Assembly: GCF_016861565.1 (NCBI RefSeq)
Contig: NZ_BOLK01000006.1
Span: 62,001 to 126,000, forward strand
Reading direction: 5' to 3'
DNA from: Secundilactobacillus yichangensis
Lineage (GTDB): Bacteria > Bacillota > Bacilli > Lactobacillales > Lactobacillaceae
DNA: 64,000 nt
Below are positions 50,259 through 58,806 of this stretch, in pieces; the first letter of the stretch is position 1; the number at the start of each line of letters is the position of its first letter. The position numbers were made by a program, and so were the translations under genes. Below the pieces are notes generated by a model that was not told the DNA's origin, made no database searches, and saw only the letters and a list, made by a program, of their open reading frames with translations.

Positions 50259-51101
50259 ATGAAATTCTCTGTGCTTGGCCCAGCCGGTACCTTTGCCGAT
50301 GCTGCTGCCCAAAAATACCTTGCATTGCATCCGATTAAGAATATCGAAATTGATTATCATAATACCTTTGACCAAGTTTATCAGGCAGTCACACCTGATG
50401 GTCTGGGTTTATTGCCCGTAGAAAACCAGCTGGATGGGTTTGTTCTTGCAACCCTTCAACGGCTCCAAGCTGCTGATATTACCGAAATTGGTGAAGTCAC
50501 CGTTCCGGTTAACTTCGGGTTAGCCGGTAAAGTGAACAATTTAAACGAAATCAAGCGCATCTACGTCCAGTTCAAAACCGAAGGCCAATGCCAAAAATTA
50601 CTGGCACAATTACCTAACGCTCAGATCATTACTACTTCAAGCAACATGATCTCAGTTGAAAAGCTTCGTGCCGGCCAAGCTGGTGATGCCGCAATCATGC
50701 CCCAGTCTCAGCTAGCTGTAGAAAGCTTTCCGTTCACAATGGCGAACGTTGCTGATCAAACTGATAACAATACTCGCTTCATTATCTTCAAAAAACAACC
50801 GGCCGAGCTGAAAGTCCCAGCACAACCGGTTAAAGATAAAACTGCCTCATTCAAATCTGCACTTTTTATTACACCGCCAACTGAGGAAGTTGGCGTCCTC
50901 TACAAAATTCTGTCCTACTTTGCGAAGACTCATTTAAATCTGGTGACCATTATGTCCATGCCAACCCGTCAAAAAATCGGCATCTATTCTTTTTACATTG
51001 AAATTTCTGGTACGCTTGAACAACGAAACACTTTATTTGAGACCCTTCAGCGGATGGCTGACGTTTATACGATTCATCCGCTTGGAATCTACGCGCTCTG
51101 A
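50259..51101 (+). CDS. pheA: Prephenate dehydratase
   Basis: 280 residues. FSVLGPAGTFADAAAQKYL at the start, LLPVENQLDGFVLATLQRL near 66, AAIMPQSQLAVESF near 147 and NTRFIIFKK near 168 (the TRF element of the active site) identify the PDT domain; the C-terminal 75 residues are an ACT regulatory domain with TPPTEEVGVLYKILSYFA. It makes phenylpyruvate, and Phe probably inhibits it through the ACT domain. ATG follows TGGAGG; -10 TATAAT lies at 50225-50230. Its 3' end overlaps the convergent panE-like gene by 13 nt. Confidence 0.92.
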   Translation: MKFSVLGPAGTFADAAAQKYLALHPIKNIEIDYHNTFDQVYQAVTPDGLGLLPVENQLDGFVLATLQRLQAADITEIGEVTVPVNFGLAGKVNNLNEIKRIYVQFKTEGQCQKLLAQLPNAQIITTSSNMISVEKLRAGQAGDAAIMPQSQLAVESFPFTMANVADQTDNNTRFIIFKKQPAELKVPAQPVKDKTASFKSALFITPPTEEVGVLYKILSYFAKTHLNLVTIMSMPTRQKIGIYSFYIEISGTLEQRNTLFETLQRMADVYTIHPLGIYAL

Positions 51102-52096
51102 GCCGTTTTTGCCTGTGCTTTCTCGGCCTGTTCAGCATCCCGCGCCTGCTTTTGATTGGCCCGGTGATATTCAGATAAGTGAACGAGGTTAGTTAGAAAA
51201 ATATGGGTTTTCGCTTCATAGTGGTGTTCACGGCCAAGTTCAGCAATATAACCATTAATATAATCAACTTCAGTTGGGCGGTCATGAATCATATCTTGAT
51301 ACATGGATGGGTAATGCAGCGACATATCGATTCGAGTATTGATATCTAGCGCGTACATTTCTTCATCACGGGTTGAAACTAACGTGATGCCAGCCCGTTC
51401 ACAAATATCATACGCTTCATCGATCAGCTGTCGGCCGAGGTCGTAGGCCTTTGGGAAGTTCCCAAATTCACCCATTTGAATTTCAAACAGCGTACAGAGG
51501 GTATTAATAACTGAGTTGAAAATAACCTTGGTCATCAACGTCCCCTTGAAGTTAGTTGTTAAGGTCGGGTTCATCTTAGCTTTTTGTAGTTCATCGAATA
51601 GCCGGTGAGTCATCTCATCAGGTTTCTCGGTTAGATTAGCCATGTTCATCTTACCAGCGCCGCGTTTACCCATAAAGTCAACGTCGCCAGGGCCATTCAA
51701 AACAGTGGCAATCAGTGCTGTGCCGGCAATGATTTTATCATCCGCAAAGTACTGCTGCAGTTTCTCAATATGACCCATCCCGTTCATGCAGGTAAAGGCG
51801 TACTGGCGATCATTAAAGAAGTGTTCACAGCGTTTTAGAAAACCAGCTAGCTGCATCTGCTTCGTAAAGAAGATCAGCATGTCTGAATCACCTTGATACG
51901 TTTCTGGAGTTTCCAGTTTAATGGGAACTAAATGTCGATCCTGGTGATCACGAGAAACGTATACGCCGCCCTGTTCGCGAATCTTATCAATGTGTGGCTG
52001 CCAAGTATCGATAAACGTAACATCATTACCAGCCTCCTGCAGTAAAATCCCATAACGTAAACCCATTGCACCTGCACCGATCATTGCGAATTTCAT
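51089..52096 (-). CDS. Ketopantoate reductase / 2-hydroxyacid dehydrogenase (PanE/ApbA family)
   Basis: About 335 residues. KFAMIGAGAMGLRYGILLQEAG is the NAD(P)-binding loop; KGTLMTKVIFNSVINTLCTLF near 185 carries the catalytic Lys and Asn of the PanE family; an Ala/Gln/Lys-rich tail ends the protein. PanE homologues reduce ketopantoate in CoA synthesis or, as in Lactococcus, branched-chain 2-oxo acids to D-2-hydroxy acids. The Val-type T-box in front suggests a link to valine or its oxo acid. ATG 52096 has GGAGTG upstream. Confidence 0.82.
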   Translation of the reverse strand: MKFAMIGAGAMGLRYGILLQEAGNDVTFIDTWQPHIDKIREQGGVYVSRDHQDRHLVPIKLETPETYQGDSDMLIFFTKQMQLAGFLKRCEHFFNDRQYAFTCMNGMGHIEKLQQYFADDKIIAGTALIATVLNGPGDVDFMGKRGAGKMNMANLTEKPDEMTHRLFDELQKAKMNPTLTTNFKGTLMTKVIFNSVINTLCTLFEIQMGEFGNFPKAYDLGRQLIDEAYDICERAGITLVSTRDEEMYALDINTRIDMSLHYPSMYQDMIHDRPTEVDYINGYIAELGREHHYEAKTHIFLTNLVHLSEYHRANQKQARDAEQAEKAQAKTAQSA

Positions 52097-52133
52097 TAAA
52101 ATCACACTCCATTTTTTTATTTAATTTAACGAG

Positions 52134-52398
52134 AAAAAAACGCCCTTGAACAAGTTCATCACTTGATCAAGGGCGCTTGTGCGCTGTACCACCTTAATTT
52201 GCGGCCATCCTCACAGATAGCCGCCTCTCACGTACGGTCCCGGGACGATACGCTGATCCAGTAAGGCGGATACACCATGAACACTCATTTTATCGCATTC
52301 ATTGCTCAAAGGTTACTTTCGCTAAAGGTTCAAACACCCCTTCGCACTTTGCGGGGCTCACTTAGAATGTGCCAGTAGTTACTCTTCTTATCATCGCA
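52134..52398 (-). promoter_or_regulatory. T-box riboswitch leader, probable Val specifier
   Basis: On the minus strand: AAGAAGAGTAAC at the start of stem I, AAGTGAGCCCC and GGGGTG in the distal part, GCGAAA-GTA-ACCTTT-GAGC giving specifier GTA (plus 52314-52316), Val, when aligned on GAGC as in other T-boxes. The T-box AAGGTGGTACAGCGC is at 52195-52181 and the terminator CGCCCTTGATCAAGT...TTCAAGGGCG plus T7 at 52175-52134. Confidence 0.92.
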
Positions 52399-52428
52399 TT
52401 TTTTCTCATCATTTATTAATGTGCTTTT

Positions 52429-52457
52429 AATATATACCTCGTTTTTTAATTCGTCAA
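52429..52457 (-). promoter_or_regulatory. Promoter of the Val-type T-box leader
   Basis: Minus strand TTGACG (52457-52452), 17 nt, TATATT (52434-52429), about 30 nt before stem I. Confidence 0.75.
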
Positions 52458-52464
52458 GCCCTTT

Positions 52465-53406
52465 TTAAATATCGTTGTGCTTTTTCAGATACCAGAGCAG
52501 TAATCCGATTGGTACAACTGAGATGATAATCGAAAGAAACCAGCTCCACGGTTCTTTAGCTAATGGCAATGGCATATTCATTCCCCAGAAGCCGGAAACA
52601 ATCGGCGGAATCGCCAGTGCGAGTGACCAGACCGTTAAAAGCCTCATCGTATTGTTAATACTGTTGTCAAGGATATTACTATAAGAACTCACCACTTGTT
52701 CCACGATTTCGGCGGCAATATTCGCCATTTCACGGCTTTGCTCAACTTCGACCCGTAAATCTTTCAAATGCTGTAATTCTGTAGTCGATAGAGACAGCGG
52801 ATCATCATCTGCATCTGACATGACTTGAACCTGTCTGATCGCAATCACGTTGTTATTCGCGGCGGTCTTTAAATAAACCAGCCGTTTGTCTAAATTAGAT
52901 AGTTGCGTAATCTGCTTATTGCTGGGGCGTTTCTGAAAGCTTTCTAGAGCTTCACGAGCCTTATTCATGTCATCAATTCGGTCCAGGTAATTTTCGTTCA
53001 ATTTAAAAATCAACTTGAATGCAATGGTCATCAGTGTATCCGCTGGCTGAGACTCGGATTTGGTATCTTCAATTACATCTTTAAGCAGCTTCGTCACGTA
53101 CGTATTCCGCGGATGAGTGACCGTGATCAAATTATTATCCTTAATAATGATACAAAATGGCACCGTTTCTAAATATTCTGTGCTATCAAGGCCCTCTTCG
53201 CCCTGATTCACGGAACGAAAAATCAGTAAGCTGCAGCCGGTTTCCGTATCAAAATCAAACCGAGCTCGCTCACGAATGTCTCGCATGTAGCCAATATATT
53301 TTTTCTTAATGTGGTAGGTATCCCTTAATTGGTTAAAATCGTGAGTATCAGGCTTATCAACCGACACCCAGTTAAATCCCTGCCAGAGCTGATGTTGTGC
53401 AATCAT
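52465..53406 (-). CDS. CorA-family divalent cation (Mg/Co) transporter
   Basis: 313 residues. A long cytosolic N-terminal domain with coiled-coil-like helices (about 130-245) precedes two C-terminal membrane helices, with the GMN signature in SGFWGMNMPLP between them. CorA pentamers let Mg and other divalent cations into the cell. It is a single gene next to the T-box-controlled panE-like gene. Confidence 0.9.
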   Translation of the reverse strand: MIAQHQLWQGFNWVSVDKPDTHDFNQLRDTYHIKKKYIGYMRDIRERARFDFDTETGCSLLIFRSVNQGEEGLDSTEYLETVPFCIIIKDNNLITVTHPRNTYVTKLLKDVIEDTKSESQPADTLMTIAFKLIFKLNENYLDRIDDMNKAREALESFQKRPSNKQITQLSNLDKRLVYLKTAANNNVIAIRQVQVMSDADDDPLSLSTTELQHLKDLRVEVEQSREMANIAAEIVEQVVSSYSNILDNSINNTMRLLTVWSLALAIPPIVSGFWGMNMPLPLAKEPWSWFLSIIISVVPIGLLLWYLKKHNDI

Positions 53407-53738
53407 AGCGTACTCCTTATCCGTTCTTTTCTCCTATTCTACAACTTTTCAAACTTCTCTGATTTTGTTGAATATATATTCCCTAAATCGTGCTACGCTA
53501 CGGGGTTCCTAGCGATTCTGACGTCTCAAACGCAAATATATTCATCATCAGGATTTAATTTGCACTTACTCCCAACTTCGTGTAACATTATTCTCATACA
53601 AAACTAATAAACTTTAGTGAGGCACGGTTAACTTCATCCACGATATAGCAAAGTCAAATATTGCTGTTGCTTATCAAAATGATGGTTAGCTCATTCCTAG
53701 GGGGAGCCCCATTTATTATGTGAAAGGGATTAGAAATT
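53407..53738. other. Intergenic region between corA and the AAT permease
   Basis: 332 nt without a gene. Near the right side GAGGCACGGTTAACTTC and CTCATTCCTAGGGGGAGCCCC suggest some RNA structure in the permease leader, but no known riboswitch motif (lysine, T-box, SAM, glycine) can be read. Confidence 0.35.
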
Positions 53739-55097
53739 ATGAAACGAAAATTAAGTGCGCGTCAGATGCAGATGATCGCGCTCGGCGGAACGATTGGTGT
53801 CGGGCTCTTTATGGGTTCCACATCAACCATTAAGTGGACCGGGCCATCTGTATTGATTGCCTACGCGATTGCGGGGATATTCCTATATCTTATCATGCGG
53901 GCGTTAGGCGAAATGCTCTACGTTGACCCAGACACTGGATCGTTCTCAAAGTTTGCTACCGAGTACATTCACCCACTGGTCGGCTACTTAACCGCCTGGA
54001 GCAACATTTTCCAATTTGTGATCGTTGGTATGAGTGAAATGATTGCCATCGGTGGTTACTTTAAGTTTTGGTGGCCAGGGTTGCCAGCTTGGATTCCTGG
54101 TATCGTTGCCATTACTTTTCTATGTTTAGCTAACCTGATTTCAGTTAGGATGTTTGGTGAACTGGAATTTTGGTTTGCTTTAATCAAAGTTGTAACAATC
54201 GTCTTAATGATCATTGTCGGTCTGGGATTGATCGTCTTTGGGCTTGGCAATCACCTCCACCCAATTGGAATTTCTAATATTTGGACTCACGGCTTCTTTA
54301 CCGGTGGTTTCAAGGGCTTTATCTTTGCTTTATCCATCGTGCTAGCGTCCTATCAAGGGATTGAATTAATTGGTGTTACAGCCGGTGAAGCCGAAAATCC
54401 CCAGCAAACGCTGGTAAAGGCTATTCGTTCAACTGTGTTTAGAATTTTAATTTTCTATATTGGTGCTATTTTTGTTATCTTGAGTATTTATCCATGGAAC
54501 CAGCTGAATAACGTGGGTTCACCATTTGTTGAAACCTTCGCCAAGGTTGGGATTACTTCAGCAGCTTCAATTATCAATTTCGTTGTGATTACTGCTGCTT
54601 TGTCAGGGTCTAACTCCGGTATCTATAGTGCTAGTCGGATGTCTTACACTTTAGCTAATAACGGTCAATTACCTCAACGCTTTTTGAAATTGAACCGTCA
54701 TGGGGTTCCTTTCTACTCCGTCATTGCGATTTCATTAGGCATTTTCTTAGGGGTCGTTTTAGATTTTGTATCACCTTACTTCTTTAAAGATGCCAGCAAT
54801 ATCTTCGTCATGGTTTACAGCTCTAGTGTTCTTCCTGGGATGATTCCTTGGATCGTTATTCTAGTCAGTCAGCTTGAATTTAGAAAACAGCACAAGGATT
54901 CCATGGCTAACCATCCATTCAAAATGCCACTTTCACCGTGGTCGAACTATTTAACGTTAGCTTTCTTGTTTGTAACGCTGGTCTTCATGTTCTTTAATCC
55001 TGAAACCCGTGTCTCAATTCTAGTAGGGGTCATCTTCTTAGCGTTCATGACCGTCTTGTATTTCGTTAAATTCCACGGCAAAGTTAAAAACATTTAA
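53739..55097 (+). CDS. AAT-family amino acid permease
   Basis: 452 residues with 12 hydrophobic segments. RQMQMIALGGTIGVGLFMGS is the family's first-helix motif, followed by GPSVLIAYAIAGIFLYLIMRALGEM and SGSNSGIYSASRMSYTLANNG. AAT/APC members carry aromatic, branched-chain or other amino acids with protons. AAAGGGA precedes the ATG by about 10 nt. The substrate cannot be named. Confidence 0.9.
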   Translation: MKRKLSARQMQMIALGGTIGVGLFMGSTSTIKWTGPSVLIAYAIAGIFLYLIMRALGEMLYVDPDTGSFSKFATEYIHPLVGYLTAWSNIFQFVIVGMSEMIAIGGYFKFWWPGLPAWIPGIVAITFLCLANLISVRMFGELEFWFALIKVVTIVLMIIVGLGLIVFGLGNHLHPIGISNIWTHGFFTGGFKGFIFALSIVLASYQGIELIGVTAGEAENPQQTLVKAIRSTVFRILIFYIGAIFVILSIYPWNQLNNVGSPFVETFAKVGITSAASIINFVVITAALSGSNSGIYSASRMSYTLANNGQLPQRFLKLNRHGVPFYSVIAISLGIFLGVVLDFVSPYFFKDASNIFVMVYSSSVLPGMIPWIVILVSQLEFRKQHKDSMANHPFKMPLSPWSNYLTLAFLFVTLVFMFFNPETRVSILVGVIFLAFMTVLYFVKFHGKVKNI

Positions 55098-55122
55098 CCT
55101 CGTATTAAAATCCTGATAACAA

Positions 55123-55161
55123 AATAACCGAGAAGATCGAAATTTGATCTTCTCGGTTATT
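55123..55161. terminator. Bidirectional intrinsic terminator
   Basis: Stem AATAACCGAGAAGATC pairing with GATCTTCTCGGTTATT, 7-nt loop, T5 on the plus strand. It lies between the permease gene and the convergent surface protein gene; a second small hairpin (ATGGGTT/AACCCAT, about 55164-55187) follows. Confidence 0.93.
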
Positions 55162-55262
55162 TTTATGGGTTCGGAGAGAAACCCATTTTAATGCATGATG
55201 AATACTTTGATAAAACGATAATAATCGCTGTTTTGGGGGATCAAAGTACTGATCAAGTTTAA

Positions 55263-57806
55263 TTATTTGTCTCGCTTTTTTCTAAAGGTCATCCATTTCA
55301 CTAAGCTGCTTAAAATAAGTAAGGAATAACCAAGAATTGAAACTGGCTTTTCCGAAACTTCGTTTAATTGCGGCATGTGAGTCTGCGGGCCAGAAGGCTT
55401 TGATTGTCGTCTAATATCGCTACTCTTTGAAACTAGATAACCATCATTTGACACCTTGTTTTCCGATTCAGCGGCTGCCTGTGGTGCTGCCTCGCTATCT
55501 TCAGAAATTAAGTGTTCGTTTTTAGATTGCTCATGTGCCTTAATAATTGACTGTGAACGATCCCCGTCAACACCTGTGGTAATTACTTTACCTGGTTTCG
55601 GCTGTAGAGGCGTTGTTGGTTGTACTGGCTGCACTGGTTGAGCAGGTTGTGGCGTTGACGGCGTAGTTGGTTGTGCCGGCTGTGGCTGACTCGGAGTTGT
55701 TGGCTGGGTTGGCACATTTGGAACTGTGGTGTGTGGTACATTCTCCGTCGGTACTTCTGCTCTAAAGTACACCCGGATGCCATCCGGTACTTCGCCCTGT
55801 GGATATGCGTGCGGAACGTTTTCCGTCGGTACCTCTGACTTAAAGTAGGCTCGAATGCCATCTGGTACTGCACCTTGCACATAAGTATGCGGAACACTAT
55901 CTGTTGGTGATCCTGCTTTGAAGTAAGCTCGGATGCCATCTGGTACTGCACCTTGGACATACGTGTGCGGAACACTATCTGTTGGTGATCCTGCTTTGAA
56001 GTAGGCTCGAATACCATCTGGTACGTCGCCTTGGACATACGTGTGCGGAACGCTATCCGTTGGTGAATCGGCTTTAAAGTAAGCTTGGATACCATCCGGC
56101 ACCGCACCTTGGACATATGTGTGTGGAACGTTGCCTGTCGGTACTTCCGACTTAAAGTAGGCCTGGATACCATCCGGCACTGCGCCTTGGGCATAAGTGT
56201 ACGGAACGTTTTGCGTTGGTACTTCTGATTTAAAGTAGGCTTGAATGCCATCCGGCACTGCACCTTGGACATATGTGTGTGGAACGCCATCCGTTGGCAC
56301 TCCCGCTTTGAAGTAAGCTCGAATACCATCTGGTACTTCGCCTTGTGGATTATCCGTTACCGTTCGTGGTTGAATATCCCATCGGTGAGATTCCCCGCCA
56401 GCGATATTGACTGTATTTGCAACAATGTTGCCATCAATGTTAACACCCGCATTAATAGTAGCGTTAGGTGCAAGAATGCTGCCCATAAATCGACCACTAT
56501 TAAAATTAAACGTTTGATTTCCGTTACCCAGGTTCCATAAAACGTGATTAGGCTCACTGTGTGATTCACTATTGTTGATTTTTTTAGCACCATCACTATA
56601 GTCCAACTGAATCTGTGTCGAGATATCTTGCACACCCTGTGTAGGAATATCAGTAACATTAATCACAATAGTCGCGCCATCTTTAAGACTACTAATACCC
56701 TTAATCGTGAAAGCCTGCGGTGCACTAAGATTACTTACTGGCACGCTAACATAAATGATGCCATTAGATGAAGTAGCGTTAGTGACATCAACGTATCGCT
56801 GATTTTGGTCTGAAAAATCTTTTTTGACTCCGTCAGAATCTGTTTGGTTGGAAAAATCAGTTGACTCTTTGATGAGGTCTGCAAAAACTTGATCAAAATC
56901 AATATATGTTTCACCGTTAGCATCCTGAGAAACTTCTCCTGGCTTCAAATTATCAATCCGAACGCCATTAATCGTAACTTTATTATTTGTATCCGTGGCT
57001 ACCTGAATCCCTTTTCCAAGTAAAACGTGATTAAATGTAGAATTTCTAAATGCATTGCTGATCAAATTTGAGTCTAATTGTTGAATATAATAAATGTCAC
57101 CTTTAGTTAAATTATCCGAAGTACCACGAGTACCGAAATCATTAGCCTTTTTCAAAGTCTCAACAGCTAAATTACCATTAGTATCAGCGTTTAAACTCGC
57201 TTGCTTAGCAAAAATATGAAATAAAGAAGCGACTTTTAAAACGTTGTTTGAATTGAGCTTATCAACATCAACTCCAAAGTTTTTTAAATCACTATCATCA
57301 TTAATTTTACTGGTTTTGTTTGTTTGAGTTGGCTGACTACTTTTAACAGCTGTATCGTCAATCGATGAGGTTTCAGAACTAGCGGTACTTATTGTACCGT
57401 TTGTACTCTCAGTTTTATTCTCAGACGGGTTGCGGATGACATTACTTGAAGCCGACTTTTCTGAACTACTCGTTTGACTAGCAGCAGAATTATTTTCAGA
57501 TGCTGGCTTGATAACCGTCTCACTCGTGCTGCCTGAAGCAACGCTTTTACTGCTCTGTACCTGAGTCGCATCAACTGTTGAGGTGTCCTCCGTTGTGCTC
57601 TTTTGGACTGTTTGGACTGTTGAAACACTATTGGTTGATGTCATTTGGGCACTGGCAATTGCTGTGCTAAGAGTGAATCCTGTCATCATTGTTACCGTGA
57701 TAATGCCTGCATGTAACCAGCACTTCTCATTGTTGCACCTAAATGGGCGTACTACGCCCTGATCCATACGATTAACTTGACTAGATATTTTCATATATGA
57801 TTTCAA
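55263..57806 (-). CDS. Choice-of-anchor-A surface protein with 26-residue repeats and degenerate sorting signal
   Basis: 847 residues from TTG 57806 (ATG 57794 is the alternative; AAGGAG lies 2 or 14 nt away, so neither is ideal). Signal region WLHAGIITVTMMTGFTLSTAIASAQ, then a Ser/Thr-rich linker to about 170. Residues 170-485 hold a choice-of-anchor-A domain, ending FNFNSGRFMGSILAPNATIN and NIDGNIVANTVNIAGGESHRW. Eight 26-residue VPDGIRAYFKAG-type repeats follow (about 490-695), then a Pro/Gln-rich stretch. The C-terminus has MPQLNE, a hydrophobic helix and FRKKRDK: the layout of a sortase signal but with L1 and T4 of LPQTxE replaced. Probably a surface protein; anchoring is uncertain. Confidence 0.85.
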   Translation of the reverse strand: MKSYMKISSQVNRMDQGVVRPFRCNNEKCWLHAGIITVTMMTGFTLSTAIASAQMTSTNSVSTVQTVQKSTTEDTSTVDATQVQSSKSVASGSTSETVIKPASENNSAASQTSSSEKSASSNVIRNPSENKTESTNGTISTASSETSSIDDTAVKSSQPTQTNKTSKINDDSDLKNFGVDVDKLNSNNVLKVASLFHIFAKQASLNADTNGNLAVETLKKANDFGTRGTSDNLTKGDIYYIQQLDSNLISNAFRNSTFNHVLLGKGIQVATDTNNKVTINGVRIDNLKPGEVSQDANGETYIDFDQVFADLIKESTDFSNQTDSDGVKKDFSDQNQRYVDVTNATSSNGIIYVSVPVSNLSAPQAFTIKGISSLKDGATIVINVTDIPTQGVQDISTQIQLDYSDGAKKINNSESHSEPNHVLWNLGNGNQTFNFNSGRFMGSILAPNATINAGVNIDGNIVANTVNIAGGESHRWDIQPRTVTDNPQGEVPDGIRAYFKAGVPTDGVPHTYVQGAVPDGIQAYFKSEVPTQNVPYTYAQGAVPDGIQAYFKSEVPTGNVPHTYVQGAVPDGIQAYFKADSPTDSVPHTYVQGDVPDGIRAYFKAGSPTDSVPHTYVQGAVPDGIRAYFKAGSPTDSVPHTYVQGAVPDGIRAYFKSEVPTENVPHAYPQGEVPDGIRVYFRAEVPTENVPHTTVPNVPTQPTTPSQPQPAQPTTPSTPQPAQPVQPVQPTTPLQPKPGKVITTGVDGDRSQSIIKAHEQSKNEHLISEDSEAAPQAAAESENKVSNDGYLVSKSSDIRRQSKPSGPQTHMPQLNEVSEKPVSILGYSLLILSSLVKWMTFRKKRDK
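55721..56345 (-). repeat. 78-bp tandem repeat (8 units)
   Basis: Eight in-frame 78-bp units encode G(A/E/D)VPDGI(R/Q)AYFK...PT..VPHTY(V/A)Q. Units 5 and 6 are almost identical, the outer ones more diverged, which suggests expansion from the middle. Confidence 0.95.
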
Positions 57807-57948
57807 GACTCCTTAGCTATAATTTATAATTCTATGTATTAAGAATGAGTACATTTTAACTATACCACTTCTGGATTCATTTGGTTGATTACTCAACTAA
57901 TCTTAATTAATTTATTAATAAATTCAAACTTGTTTTAAATTTATACGG

Positions 57949-57986
57949 AAAACAGCCATTAGCATAATTCCGCTAATGACTGTTTT
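57949..57986 (-). terminator. Intrinsic terminator of the EAL gene
   Basis: Stem AAAACAGTCATTAGC pairing with GCTAATGGCTGTTTT (one wobble) with an 8-nt loop, 30 nt past the EAL stop on the minus strand. Confidence 0.85.
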
Positions 57987-58017
57987 GTCAAGGTTTATAA
58001 CGATTTGAATCAGTCGC

Positions 58018-58683
58018 CTATTCCAATTTTACGAGATGAGGTTTACCATAAAAGTAGCCTTGACGATAGGGTAAATCTAAATCATCAAGTAATTGATCTT
58101 CCTCGGCCGATTCAGTACCCTCGACCACTAATCGAATATGGTACTGATTAGCTATTTTTTTCCAGAATTGGAGTTGCTCAACAATTTTACACTCTTTATT
58201 CTCGTTACGAAAATTTTGCATGGCAAATTTAATTTCGTCGGCGTATTTCAGTAGTGGCTTAATGTTCTCATACGTGTTACGACCACTGCCAACATCGTCT
58301 AAACTGATTTGAACCCCGTTATCAGCATATCGCCTGCAACTTGCCAGAAGTTTTTCTTCAGAAACAAGTCGGTCGCTTTCTTCCTCGGTAACCTCTATAA
58401 TCAGTTTAACCGGAAAAATTTCGTGCTGAACGTCAATCAGAGCTTCCTCCATGTGGGGATCAATAAATTGACGGCGATTCAGATTAAACGAGATGGAGTC
58501 CACTTTTAAACCAATCCGGTGAGCCGTTTTCTTTAATAAACTAATCTGCTCATCCACTGGAATTGCAGCAAAGTTTTGCGGGAGCCGCCATCGCTCATCA
58601 TCGTACTTACGAATTAACATTTCGTATCCAACCAGTGAATTAGTAAATTTATTCAGTTGTGGTTGGATAAAGTACCTGTACAC
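58018..58683 (-). CDS. EAL-domain protein (cyclic-di-GMP phosphodiesterase)
   Basis: 221 residues, a stand-alone EAL domain. Active-site motifs are GYEMLIR (EML in place of EAL, catalytic Glu kept), FNLNRRQF (Asn), LIIEVTEEE (Glu), ISLDDVGSG (Asp pair), the Lys in ADEIKFAM, VVEGTESAEE (Glu) and the final QGYFYGKP. All metal and catalytic positions appear present, so hydrolysis of c-di-GMP to pGpG is likely. The start is GTG 58683 behind AAGGGAGG; a longer open frame to 58875 would overlap the divergent oxidase gene and has no ribosome binding site. It lies 1.6 kb from an exopolysaccharide-type operon. Confidence 0.88.
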   Translation of the reverse strand: MYRYFIQPQLNKFTNSLVGYEMLIRKYDDERWRLPQNFAAIPVDEQISLLKKTAHRIGLKVDSISFNLNRRQFIDPHMEEALIDVQHEIFPVKLIIEVTEEESDRLVSEEKLLASCRRYADNGVQISLDDVGSGRNTYENIKPLLKYADEIKFAMQNFRNENKECKIVEQLQFWKKIANQYHIRLVVEGTESAEEDQLLDDLDLPYRQGYFYGKPHLVKLE

Positions 58684-58806
58684 GATATTGCCTCCCTTAA
58701 ACTTATTTTCAAATCTGATTATATCATTTATAAAATACTTTTTTACTGATTCGCTTAAATTCTGACGGTATTCACTAATTTGTTCACGAAATGAGGGTTT
58801 GTAAGC

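Noticed and set aside
53600-53738. Lysine or other riboswitch in the leader of the AAT permease
   Set aside because: Some inverted repeats are present, but none of the conserved sequence blocks of known riboswitches could be found.
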